Origin: Mycobacterium gordonae
GTDB lineage: Bacteria; Actinomycetota; Actinomycetes; Mycobacteriales; Mycobacteriaceae
Direction: 5' to 3'
NCBI RefSeq assembly: GCF_001417955.2
Contig: NZ_LKTM01000286.1
Span: forward strand, 1-51,184
DNA length: 51,184 bases
In this document: in pieces, positions 25,707 to 35,567 of the stretch
How the letters are laid out: each line of letters opens with the position of its first letter
How positions within the stretch are numbered: the stretch's first letter is position 1
Made by a program: the position numbers and the translations under genes
The notes under the pieces: model-generated
What the model was told of the DNA's origin: nothing
Database searches by the model: none
The model's input: only the letters and a program-made list of their open reading frames with translations

Positions 25707-28700
25707 TTACACGCCGGGAAGCAGACCCGTCAGTTGCCGGAGAAGGAAAGTGGCAACCTCGAATGCCAGATTGCCGACATAGAGCGCCCGCGGCAGATAA
25801 CCGATGTCCAGCAGACCGGCGTTGTAGATGCCGACGTTGACGAAGCCGGACAGGGTCGTGCCGGCATTGAGCAGTCCCGAGTTGGCGGCGCCGAGGTTGG
25901 TCAGGCCGGACAGCGCCGCGCCCAGATTCAGCGTTCCCGAATTCCCCAGCCCCGCCAGCAGCCAGCCCGAGTTCCCGGCACCCGGGGTCACGGCGCCGGA
26001 GTTTCCGGCGCCCAGCGTGAGCAGGCCCGAGTTGCCCAGTCCGGACGCCAGATAGCCGGAGTCGCCCGCGTAGATGTTGAACAGCCCGGAACTGCCCGCG
26101 CCCGGGTTGAAGGTGCCGGAGTTGCCGGCGCCGGCGTTGTAGTTCCCGGACGTGCCGAAGCCGAAGTTCTGGTTTCCAGAGCTTCCCGTGCCGGGGTTGT
26201 TGATGCCGGACGTCCCGGCACCGACGTTGCCGGTGCCCGCGTTGCCCGCACCGGGGTTGCTGGTGCCGGAACTGCCGGCGCCGATGTTGGTGCCGCCCGA
26301 GCTGCCGAAGCCGATGTTGCCCGAACCGGCGTTGCCGCCGCCGACGTTGCCGCTGCCCGAGCTGCCGGCGGTGCCGTTGTTGTTGTTGCCGGAGCTGCCC
26401 GCGCTGCCGGCGTTGTCGGTGCCCGAGTCTCCGCCGCTGCCGGAGTTGCCTGAGCCGGAGCTACCGGAGGCGGCGATGTTCCCGGTTCCGGAACTGCCGA
26501 AGCTGATGGCGTTGTTGTTGGCACCCGAACTGCCCGCGCTGCCGTTGTTGCCCGAGCCCGAGTTGCCCGCGCTGCCGTTGTTCCCGGTGCCCGAATTGCC
26601 CGCGGTGCCATTGTTGTTGGAGCCGGAGCTGCCGCCTGCCGCGTTGTTGCCGGAACCGGAGGTGCCGGCGCCGCCGTTGTTGCCGGTGCCGGACTGTCCG
26701 CCGCTGCCGTTGTTGTTGAAGCCCGAGTTGCCGGCGGACCCGTTGTTGCCGGTGCCCGAGCTGCCGCCGGCCGCTGAGTTGTTCAGCCCCGAGCTCCCGA
26801 AGGTTGCGCCGATGTTGCTGGTGCCGGAGTTGCCGCCGCTACCTTGGTTGTTCAGTCCGGAGTTGCCGGCGCTGCCGGAGTTGCCAGTGCCGGAATTACC
26901 GCCGCTGCCGGAGTTGCTGGTCCCCGAATTGCCGCCTGCGGCAAAGTTGTTGGCGCCCGAGCTGCCGAAGGTGGCGCCGGTGTTGTTGGTGCCGGAGTTA
27001 CCGCCGCCGCCACTGTTGCTGAAACCTGAGTTTCCGGCACTGCCGGAATTGCCGTTGCCGGAGTTGCCGGCGCTGCCGTTGTTGCCGGTTCCCGAGTTGC
27101 CGCCCGCGCCGCTGTTGGCCTGTCCCGAACTGCCGAGCGAACCGTTGTTGTTGGTGCCCGAATTGCCGGCGCCGCCGCTGTTGCCGGTCCCGGATTGTCC
27201 GGCGGAGCCGCTGTTGCTGAAGCCGGAGTTTCCGCCGCTGCCCTGGTTGCCCTCGCCGGAGCTGCCGTTGCTGCCCGAGTTGTTGGAACCGGCGTTGCCG
27301 CCACCGACGCCGCTGTTGTTGGTACCAGAGTTGCCGCCGCCGGCTCCTCTGTTGTTGGTACCGGAATTGCCCCCGCCCGCCACGTTGTTGCCGGAGCCGG
27401 AGTTGCCCCCGCCGGGCTGTTGTTGTGGTCACCGGAGTTTCCACCGTTGGCGGCACCGCCGTTGCTGGTGCCGGAGTTTCCGCCGTTGACGCCGGCGTTG
27501 CCCGACCCCGAGTTGCCGCCGTTGGCGCCGCCGTTGTTGCTGCCCGAGTTGCCGCCGCCGACTCCCGTGTTGTCGTGTCCTGAGGTGCCCGCGCTGAGGG
27601 AGTTGTTACTGCCCGAGGTGCCTGAGGCCGCGACATTGTTGGATCCCGAAGAGCCGGCACCGTTGTTGGTGCCCGACGCTGCGACCGGCGCGCCGTTGCC
27701 GGTGTTGTCGTTACCCACGTTCCAGCTACCGGAGTTCCGGTCGCCGGTGTTGGTGTTGCCGGAGTTGTCGTTGCCGGTGTTGGTGTTGCCACGGTTCCTG
27801 TCACCGGTGTTGGTGCTGCCGGAGTTGTCGTTGCCGGTGTTGGTGCTGCCCGAGTTGCGGTCACCGGTGTTGGTGTTGCCGGAGTTGTAGTTGCCGGTGT
27901 TGGTGTTCCCCGAGTTACCCGTGCCGGTGTTGGTGTTGCCCGAGTTGAAGCCGTCGGGGCGGCTCGGGTCGCCGTAGGTGTTGGTGTTGCCGCTGTTGCC
28001 GTTGCCGGTGTTGGTGTTGCCGGCGTTGTTGTTGCCCGTGTTGGTGCTGCCCGAGTTGCCGTCACCGGTGTTGGTGAAGCCGGCGTTCTTGTTGCCGGTG
28101 TTGGTGTTGCCGGAGTTGAAGTCGAATCTGTTGGTATTGCCCGAGTTTCCGTTGCCGGTGTTGGTGAAGCCGGAGTTGTTGTTGCCGGTGTTGGTGTTAC
28201 CGGAGTTGGCGTTGCCCGTGTTGGTGTTGCCGGAGTTGCGGTCGCCGGTGTTGGTGAAGCCGGAGTTGAAGTCGCCGGAGTTGGTGTTGCCGGAGTTGCC
28301 GGTGCCGGTGTTGGTGTTGCCCGAGTTGCGGAACCCGGTGTTGGTGTCACCGGAGTTGTAGCTGCCGGTGTTGGTGTCGCCGGAGTTGAATCCGTCCGGC
28401 GAGCTGGGGTTGAAGTAGGTGTTGGTGTTCCCGGAGTTGAAGTTGCCGGTGTTGGTGTTGCCCGAGTTGGCGTTGCCGGTGTTGGTGTTGCCGGAGTTGA
28501 GGTTTCCGGTGTTCGTGTTGCCCGCGTTGCGCGCACCGGTGTTGGTGTTGCCCGAGTTGAGGTCGCCGGTATTGGTGTTGCCCGAGTTGGAGTTACCGGT
28601 GTTGGTGTTGCCGGAGTTGTAGCTGCCGGTGTTGGTGTCGCCCGAGTTGTAGCCGTCGGGCCGACTTGCGTCACCGTAGGTGTTGGTGTTGCCCGAGTTC

Positions 28701-31700
28701 AGGTTCCCGGTATTGGTGTTGCCCGAGTTCTGATTGCCGGTATTGGTGTTGCCGGAGTTGAGGTTTCCGGTGTTGGTGTTGCCCGAGTTCTGATTGCCCG
28801 TGTTGGTGTTGCCGGAATTCAGGTTGCCGGTGTTGGTGTTGCCGGAGTTGTAGTTACCGGTATTGGTGCCACCGGAGTTGTAGTCACCGGTGTTGGTGCC
28901 ACCGGAGTTGTAGTTGCCCGTGTTGGTGCCGCCGGAGTTGTAGTTACCGGTGTTCGTGCCGCCCGCGTTGTAGTGGCCGGTGTTGGTGCCGCCGGAGTTG
29001 TAGTTGCCCGTGTTGGTGCCGCCGGAGTTGTAGTAGCCCGCGTTGGTGCCGCCCGAGTTGAAGTCGCCGGTGTTCGTGCCGCCGGCATTGAAGTTGCCCG
29101 TGTTGGTGCCACCGGCGTTGTAGCTGCCGTAATTGGTGCCGCCGGCATTGAAATCACCGGTGTTGGTGCCGCCCGAGTTGAAGTTGCCGGTGTTGGTGCC
29201 GCCCGCGTTGTAGTTGCCGGTGTTGGTGCCGCCGGCATTGAAGTCACCGGTGTTGGTGCCACCCGAGTTGTAATTGCCCGTGTTGGTGCCGCCCGAGTTG
29301 TACCGCCCGGTATTGGTGCTGCCGGAGTTGTAGTTTCCGCTGTTCGTGCTGCCGGAGTTGTACATTCCGGTGTTGGTGCTGCCCGAGTTGAACAGACCGG
29401 TGTTGGTGCTGCCCGCGTTGTACAACCCGGTGTTGTTGCTGCCGGAGTTCCACAGCCCGGTGTTCAGGTTCCCCGCGTTCCAGAGTCCGGTGTTGTAGTT
29501 GCCGGCGTTCATCGCAAACGTGTTGCCGTTGCCGCCATTCCACCAGCCCAGGTTTCCGCTGCCGGCGTTTCCGAAGCCGATGTTGTAGTTGCCCGAGTTT
29601 CCGAAGCCGATGTTGCCGCTGCCGGAGTTCCCGAAGCCGATATTGAAGTTTCCGGAGTTGCCCAGGCCGAGGTTGAACCACCCCGAGTTGAGACGGCCGA
29701 TGCCGACCTGGTTGTCGCCGGTGAGTCCGAGCCCGAAATTGTTGTTCCCGGTGTTGCCGAAGCCGATGTTGTTGGTGCCGGTGTTGCCCCAACCCTGGTT
29801 GCTGGTCCCGTTGTTACCGCCGCCCTGGTTGCCGGTGCCGGTGTTGCCCATTCCGGGGTTGTTGTTGCCGACGTTGCCGCTGCCGGCATTGCCGTTGCCG
29901 CGGTTGCCCTCTCCGGCGTTGCCGCTGCCGTAGTTGCCGCCGCCCTGGTTGTTGCTGCCCGCGTTGCCACTCCCGGCGTTGCCGCTGCCGGTGTTGCCAT
30001 TGCCGGCGTTGCCGTTGCCGATATTGCCGTTGCCGACGTTGTTGCTGCCCTGGTTGCCGCTGCCCTGGTTGTTGTCACCGGTCCCCAACCCGATGCCGCG
30101 GTTGCCGCTGCCGGCGTTGCCGTTGCCGATGTTGCCGCTGCCGACGTTGTTGCTGCCCTGGTTGCCGCTGCCCTGGTTGTTGTCACCGGTCCCCAACCCG
30201 AAACCACGATTGCCGCTGCCGGCGTTGCCGCTGCCGATGTTGCCGTTCCCGATGTTGTTACTGCCGATGTCGCCGTGGCCGACGTTGTTGTTGCCCTGGT
30301 TGCCGGAGCCCTGGTTGCCGTTGCCCTTGTTGCCGAAGCCGGAATTTCCGTTGCCCAGGTTGCCGTTTCCGGCGTTGTTGTCGCCACGGTTACCCAGGCC
30401 GGTGTTGGCGTTGCCGAAGTTGCCGTTGCCGACGTTGTCATTGCCCCGGTTGCCGCTGCCCTGGTTGTTGTTGCCGGTGTTGCCGAACCCGGCGTTGGTG
30501 TTGCCCTTGTTCCCGTCGCCGGTGTTGTTGTCACCGGCGTTGCCCAGGCCGGTGTTGCCGCTGCCCAGGTTCCCGTCGCCGGTGTTGTTGGTGCCTGCGT
30601 TGCCCTGGCCGGCATTGTTGGAGCCCTTGTTTCCGTTGCCGACATTCAGGTCGCCCAGGTTCCCCGAGCCGCCGTTGGCGTTGCCCTTGTTGCCGTCGCC
30701 GGCGTTGGTGTTACCCAGATTGCCCTTGCCGAAGTTGTTGTCGCCCTTGTTGGCGTCGCCGGTGTTGCCGTTGCCCAGGTTGCCGTTTCCGGCGTTGTTG
30801 TTGCCTTCGTTGCCGATTCCGGCATTGCTGTTGCCCAGGTTGCCGTTGCCCTGATTGCCGTTGCCGTGGTTGCCGTCGCCGATGTTGCCGTCGCCGATGT
30901 TGCCGCTGCCCTGGTTGTTGCCGCCCTTGTTGCCGTCCCCGGCGTTGCCGCCGCCCAGGTTGCCGTCGCCGGCGTTGCCGTGGGTGATGTCGCTGGTGTT
31001 GTTGTTGCCGTCGCCACTGTTGATGTTCCCGGTGTTGCCGTTTCCGGCGTTGTTGCTGCCGGTGTTGCCGCTGCCGGCGTTCAAGATGCCGCGATTGCCG
31101 TCACCGGTGTTGGTGCTGCCCTGGTTGCCGTTGCCCTGGTTGCTGGCGCCGGTGTTGCCGTTGCCAGGATTGAAGCTGCCTTTGTTGCCATCGCCGGCGT
31201 TGACGCTGCCCACGTTGCCGTTACCGACGTTGCCGTTGCCGTTGTTGCCGGCTCCGGCGTTATTTCCGCCGCGGTTGCCGTCGCCGGGGTTGTTGTTGCC
31301 CCGGTTCCCGTTGCCGTCGTTGCCGCTTCCCGTGTTGCCGCCCCCGTTGTTGGCTACACCGATGTTGCCGTTGCCGCCGTTGTCGGTGCCCTGGTTACCG
31401 CTGCCCACGTTGTTCGAACCGATGTTGCCACTGCCCCCGTTGCCGTCGCCCCGGTTGCCGTTGCCGACGTTGTTGTGGCCTCTGTTACCGTTGCCGCTGT
31501 TGCCACTGCCTTGATTGCCGATGCCGGCGGCCAGCGGAGCGGCGGCGAGCCTCGGCGCCGCGACCGGGTCACTGGCGGCGCCACCCTGCGCGGCAGCGGC
31601 GGGGGTCTGTTCAGCGCTGCTGTCCGCCACGGGACTCGCCGCCGACGCTTTTCCTCCGATCCCCAGCAACCCGGCGACCCGGCCGGCCACGTCCTGCAAC

Positions 31701-32209
31701 GAACTCTGCCAGGGCATCAATTGAGCAACGGCGGCCGAAACCGACGAATAGTAATCCGACATCGCCGCCACGTCCTGCGCCCACATTTGCTCATAGGCGG
31801 CTTCGGCGGCCGCGATGGCCGGGGCGTTCTGCCCGAACAAGTTCGAGAAAACGAGCGACAACAATTGGCTTCGATGGGCCACCAGGGCGGCGGGATGCAC
31901 CGTCGCGGCCCTGGCCGCCTCGAAGGCTCCGGCGGCAACCCGCGCCTGCCCGGCGACTTCCTCTGCCCCGGCCGCCGCCGCGTTGAGCCAGCCCACGTAA
32001 GGTGCTGCGGCGTTCGCCATCGCCGCCGCCGACGGGCCTTGCCAGGCGCCCGCCAGCCCTACCGTGACCGAACCGAAAGATGCTGCGGCAGAGACTAATT
32101 CGTCCGCCAAACCACCCCACGCCGTCGCCGCGGCCAGCATCGGCCCCGGCCCGGCACCAGTGAAGATTCGCGCGGAGTTGATCTCCGGCGGGAAGGTCAG
32201 GAAGCTCAC
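25707..32209 (-). pseudogene. Giant PPE-MPTR gene with one frameshift
   Basis: Start GTG 32209 gives [16 protein letters not shown], a classic PPE N terminus (PPE domain to about 31670, with AWQG and AYEQMW). MPTR repeats then run from about 31525 to the C terminus (LTGLLPGV, stop 25707). Near 27400-27420 the frame moves by one base: upstream codons read to [11 protein letters not shown] and then turn to nonsense, while the repeat pattern continues coherently in another frame for more than 550 residues. Restoring one base between AGC and CCG gives NNSAGGGNSG and a single protein of about 2167 aa. The lesion lies beside C5 and GCCGGG tracts, so sequencing error is as likely as real inactivation. 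Repeat blocks in order: GNGN-type, [12 protein letters not shown], then SGTNN. Confidence 0.88.
30067..30282 (-). repeat. 108-bp tandem duplication inside the PPE-MPTR gene
   Basis: The segment containing tgtcaccggtccccaaccc occurs at 30073 and again at 30181, exactly 108 bases (36 codons) apart, with near-identical flanks. In protein it gives two copies of RG(F/I)[17 protein letters not shown] followed by V-G-x-G-N-I-G-N. The end coordinates are approximate. Confidence 0.75.
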
Positions 32210-32436
32210 GACAAATCCCGGGGGCAACCGAGCGCACCCGCCGCTTGGATCGTCCAGGTGTGCAAAGGTCGCACCATACCGCCTCCAGATTTCAGCCCGA
32301 GCCGTCAAGCTACAACAAATACAGCTATCCGATATCCGAATTCGTCGAACGGACTTCTAAATTAGCCGGAGCAAATGCGCGCATTTGAATTTGAATTCAT
32401 GCGACGCGGTGCTGAGCTCCGGTATTTCGGCGGCAG
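32210..32436. promoter_or_regulatory. Intergenic region between cobQ and the PPE-MPTR gene with a perfect palindrome
   Basis: No gene is seen in these 227 bases, which are richer in A+T than the flanks. A perfect 16-base palindrome, CAAATGCGCGCATTTG, lies at 32372-32387, followed by the near-direct repeat gaatttgaattc (32388-32399). Since cobQ and the PPE gene are both on the minus strand, this is downstream of cobQ and upstream of the PPE start, so it could be an operator for the PPE gene. No cobalamin riboswitch box was found. Confidence 0.6.
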
Positions 32437-33936
32437 CTAGGAACGTAGCTCGCTGACGAGATGCGGTCGCCGCGGCGCCGGACCGGTGAGCAGGCCCAGC
32501 ACCGCCTCTACGTCGAGGTGGGTGGCCAGCAGATCGGCGATCAGGTCCAATTGGCCGTCGCGGCGGGCAGCGACATTCGTGTCGTCGGCGACCGTGAACC
32601 CGGCGCGGCCGGCGGCGCCGGCGACACCGCTCAGAAAGCTCCGGCGGAAATCGTCGTTGTCGAGCAGGCCGTGCCAGTGGGTGCCGAAAACCTGTCCGCG
32701 GCGGATCCCAGTTTCGGAATCGGCCCCGAACCACGGCGTCTCGGCGCAACGGGCCAGCTGTCCGTGGTGAATCTCGTAGCCGGACAGGGGCTCTCGCCAG
32801 CGACGCAGCGTCTTGGCCGGGGCGAACTCGATGTCGGCGTCCAACAACCCCAGGCCGCGCACCGCCCCGGCCCGCGACTCCACCGTGTCGTCGATGCTGC
32901 GGCACAGCATCTGGAAGCCACCGCAGATGCCCAACACCGGCTTACCAGCCGCGGCGTGGTCGGCGATTCCCGCGGCCAGACCGCGTTCCCGCAGCCAGGA
33001 CAGGTCGGCGACGGTGGCCTTGCTGCCCGGTAGCACGATCAGGTCGGCGGCGGCTACGTCGGCCGCCTCGGTGACCCACCGCACCAGGACACCGGGCTCA
33101 CAAGCCAGAGCTTCGACATCGGTCGAATTCGAGATGCGTGGCAGGCGGACGGCCGCCACTCTCAACCACTGCTCGCCGCGCGGCGGTTCCGGGGTGCCGA
33201 CCACGCGGTGCGCTACGACCGAAAGAGAGTCCTCGGCGTCGAGCCAGAGTCGCTCGCTGTACGGCAGCACGCCGTAGGTGGGCCGGCCGGTCAGTTCCGC
33301 CAGCTGCACCAGACCCGGTTCCAGCAGCGCGCGGTCACCACGGAACTTGTTGACGATAAAGCCCGCAATGAGTGCCTGGTCCTCGCGGTCGAGGACCGCG
33401 ACCGTCCCGAACAGGTGCGCCAGCAGGCCGCCGCGGTCGATGTCGCCGACCAGCACAACCGGCAGATCCGCGGCCCTGGCCAAGCCCATGTTCGCGATGT
33501 CGGTTGCCCTCAAGTTGATTTCGGCGGGCGATCCGGCGCCCTCGCAGATCACCGAGTCGAATTCGTCGCGCAAACCCCGCAATTCGTCGAGTACGACGCC
33601 GGCCACCTGGTCGCGATGCCGGAAATAGCTTGCCGCACTGACGTACTCGGTGGCTTTGCCGCGGACGACCAATTGCGAGGTGCCGTCGCCGCCGGGTTTG
33701 AGCAGCACTGGATTGAACCGCACGCTGGGCTCCAGGCCGGCCGCGCGTGCCTGGATCGCCTGGGCGCGCCCGATCTCGCCGCCTTCGACGGTGACGGCGG
33801 AATTGTTGGACATGTTCTGCGCCTTGAACGGGGCGACCCGAACTCCGCGGCGCGCCAACAGGCGGCACAGCCCGGCGACCACCATGGACTTCCCGGCATC
33901 CGAGCTGGTGCCCGCAACCAGCAGCGCCCCGCTCAC
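32437..33936 (-). CDS. cobQ: Cobyric acid synthase CobQ
   Basis: 499 aa. Glutamine-dependent amidation of cobyrinic acid a,c-diamide to cobyric acid in B12 synthesis. The N-terminal P-loop-like ATP site ([11 protein letters not shown], 7-17) is followed by [10 protein letters not shown] and [11 protein letters not shown], typical of CobQ. The C-terminal type 1 amidotransferase domain has its nucleophile in [10 protein letters not shown] and the His in [11 protein letters not shown]. Length fits (about 490). In M. tuberculosis cobQ1 is elsewhere (Rv0255c, from memory), so its place between mapB and a PPE gene differs. A long hairpin lies just upstream of its start. Confidence 0.94.
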   Translation of the reverse strand: MSGALLVAGTSSDAGKSMVVAGLCRLLARRGVRVAPFKAQNMSNNSAVTVEGGEIGRAQAIQARAAGLEPSVRFNPVLLKPGGDGTSQLVVRGKATEYVSAASYFRHRDQVAGVVLDELRGLRDEFDSVICEGAGSPAEINLRATDIANMGLARAADLPVVLVGDIDRGGLLAHLFGTVAVLDREDQALIAGFIVNKFRGDRALLEPGLVQLAELTGRPTYGVLPYSERLWLDAEDSLSVVAHRVVGTPEPPRGEQWLRVAAVRLPRISNSTDVEALACEPGVLVRWVTEAADVAAADLIVLPGSKATVADLSWLRERGLAAGIADHAAAGKPVLGICGGFQMLCRSIDDTVESRAGAVRGLGLLDADIEFAPAKTLRRWREPLSGYEIHHGQLARCAETPWFGADSETGIRRGQVFGTHWHGLLDNDDFRRSFLSGVAGAAGRAGFTVADDTNVAARRDGQLDLIADLLATHLDVEAVLGLLTGPAPRRPHLVSELRS

Positions 33937-33945
33937 CGTGGTGCG

Positions 33946-34005
33946 GCGAGCAGACGCAAAATCGCCCTTTTCGTGCCGAAAAGGGGCGATTTTGCGTCTG
34001 CTCGC
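33946..34005. terminator. Long near-perfect hairpin between mapB and cobQ
   Basis: The left arm 33946-33973 (28 bases) and right arm 33977-34005 (29 bases) are complementary except for one bulged base, around a TGC loop. The arms begin gcgagcagacgcaaaatcgc. It lies 11 bases after the mapB stop, so it may end that transcript. Its length is beyond a normal terminator and it may be a dispersed intergenic element (inference). Confidence 0.8.
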
Positions 34006-34015
34006 GCCACCGGGG

Positions 34016-34873
34016 TCACGGCAGGGTGAGGATTTCGGCGCCGGTGTCGGTGACCAGCAGCGTGTGCTCGAACTGCGCCGTCCACTTGCGGTCGCGGGTA
34101 ACCACGGTCCAGCCGTCGTCCCAGATCTCGTAATCCAGAGCGCCGAGGTTGATCATCGGCTCGATCGTGAACGTCATGCCCGGCTGGATGACCGTCTCCA
34201 CGGCGGGCTGGTCGTAGTGCAGCACCACCAGCCCGTTGTGGAACGTGGTGCCGATGCCGTGGCCGGTGAAGTCGCGAACCACGTTGTAGCCGAACCGATT
34301 TGCATACGACTCGATCACCCGGCCGACCACCGACAACTGCCGTCCCGGTTTGACGGCCTTGATCGCCCGCATGGTCGCCTCGTGGGTCCGCTCGACCAGC
34401 AGCCGGTGCTCCTCGGACACGTCACCGGCCAGGAACGTCGCGTTGGTGTCGCCGTGCACTCCGTTGATGTAGGCGGTGACATCGATGTTGACGATGTCGC
34501 CGTCCTCGATCACCGTCGAGTCCGGGATGCCGTGGCAGATCACCTCGTTGAGGGAGGTGCAGCACGACTTGGGGAAATGCTTGTAGCCCAGCGTCGAGGG
34601 GTAGGCGCCGTTGTCGACCATGTACTCGTGCGCGATGCGGTCGAGTTGGTCGGTCGTGACGCCCGGTGCGACGGCCTTGCCCGCCTCTTGGAGCGCCCGG
34701 GCCGCGATCTGACCGGCCACCCGCATCTTCTCGATGACCTCGGGTTCCTGCACCCACGGCTCGGAGCCCTCTTTGGCGGTGGACTTGCCGACGTATTCCG
34801 GGCGCGCGATCCACTTGGGCACCGGCAGCGTCGGGGACAGCACGCCGGGAGACAGCGCAGTTCGAACAGGCAT
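34016..34873 (-). CDS. mapB: Methionine aminopeptidase MapB (type I)
   Basis: 285 aa from ATG 34873; the upstream in-frame codons to 34939 encode a Cys/Arg-rich stretch with no family resemblance. It removes initiator Met from nascent proteins. Metal ligands are visible in [34 protein letters not shown] and QFEHTLLV. The N-terminal extension [18 protein letters not shown], with a proline-rich ribosome or SH3-type motif, is typical of actinobacterial MetAP1c. It is equivalent to Rv2861c (from memory). Confidence 0.96.
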   Translation of the reverse strand: MPVRTALSPGVLSPTLPVPKWIARPEYVGKSTAKEGSEPWVQEPEVIEKMRVAGQIAARALQEAGKAVAPGVTTDQLDRIAHEYMVDNGAYPSTLGYKHFPKSCCTSLNEVICHGIPDSTVIEDGDIVNIDVTAYINGVHGDTNATFLAGDVSEEHRLLVERTHEATMRAIKAVKPGRQLSVVGRVIESYANRFGYNVVRDFTGHGIGTTFHNGLVVLHYDQPAVETVIQPGMTFTIEPMINLGALDYEIWDDGWTVVTRDRKWTAQFEHTLLVTDTGAEILTLP

Positions 34874-34939
34874 GGCAGCTAGCTTAACGATGCCGCGGCG
34901 GTAGTGCCGCCGAGCGCAGGCGGCGCACCGCCCCGCCAC

Positions 34940-35524
34940 TCAGAACCGCGGACGGCGCAGCAACGTCCGCCGCGGCCCGCGGATGACCACCGAGCCGAAC
35001 ACCAACTGACCGCTCAGGACGACGTGCGGATTGCCCTCCGCCGGCGGGTCCTTGCGGCGATCCGAGGCGCTGCCCACGTAGGCCTCGACGTTGTCGATCG
35101 ACGCGCTGGCGCCTTCGGGCAGCCACAGGTTCAGCGAGCCGAACTTCATGTCGATTTCAATGACCACGACCGGACCCGCAAAGCGTGCCTTGGTCAGGTC
35201 CAGGTCGATCGACCCGAACCGGCGCACCAGCGAAAGCCGGGTGGGCACCGTCCACTCCCCGTGGCGCTTCAGGGAGCCGGCCCACCCCCGCAGTTCCACC
35301 CGGTCGGTCGCCGAGGTGACGATCTCCCCCGGCGCGGGCAGGTCGCCCACCAGCCTGTCCAACTCGTCGCGGGTGCGCGCGTAGGACACCTGGCGGGTGC
35401 GCTGTTCGAATTCGTCGATGTTGATCAGGCCGAGCGCCAGGGCGTTTTGCAGGCGGCGCATGGTGCCGTTGCGGTCGGCGTCCGACACCCGCATCGGCGC
35501 CATGTCGCCGCCCGGCCCCGTCAT
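34940..35524 (-). CDS. DUF1707-type protein with LiaF-like C-terminal domain
   Basis: 194 aa from ATG 35524, preferred over GTG 35530 because AAGG lies 6 bases before the ATG and overlaps the GTG. Residues about 10-65 are a DUF1707 domain (RVSDADRNGTMRRLQNAL, then RTRDELDRLVGDLP). The C-terminal half has beta repeats like the cell-wall-stress protein LiaF (FGSIDLDL, FGSLNLWLPEG, LVFGSVVIRG). No membrane helix. It probably senses or binds at the envelope (inference). Similar in length and place to Rv2862c (from memory). Confidence 0.85.
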   Translation of the reverse strand: MTGPGGDMAPMRVSDADRNGTMRRLQNALALGLINIDEFEQRTRQVSYARTRDELDRLVGDLPAPGEIVTSATDRVELRGWAGSLKRHGEWTVPTRLSLVRRFGSIDLDLTKARFAGPVVVIEIDMKFGSLNLWLPEGASASIDNVEAYVGSASDRRKDPPAEGNPHVVLSGQLVFGSVVIRGPRRTLLRRPRF

Positions 35525-35567
35525 GCTCACCTTCGCAACTTACCGCTGTTGCGGGTCGGCGATCGCG

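Noticed and set aside
26000..31500. Regular short repeats that could suggest a CRISPR array
   Set aside because: There are no constant repeats with unique spacers; the periodicity is codon-based and encodes MPTR peptides.
28973..32098. Very long plus-strand open frame (over 1000 codons) opposite the PPE-MPTR gene, and similar Leu-Pro-rich frames at 29589-31514
   Set aside because: They are mirror frames of the Gly-Asn repeats; composition is a direct reverse complement of the MPTR codons and there is no family resemblance.
32210..32436. Cobalamin riboswitch near cobQ/PPE
   Set aside because: No B12-box-like motif was found on either strand of the gap.
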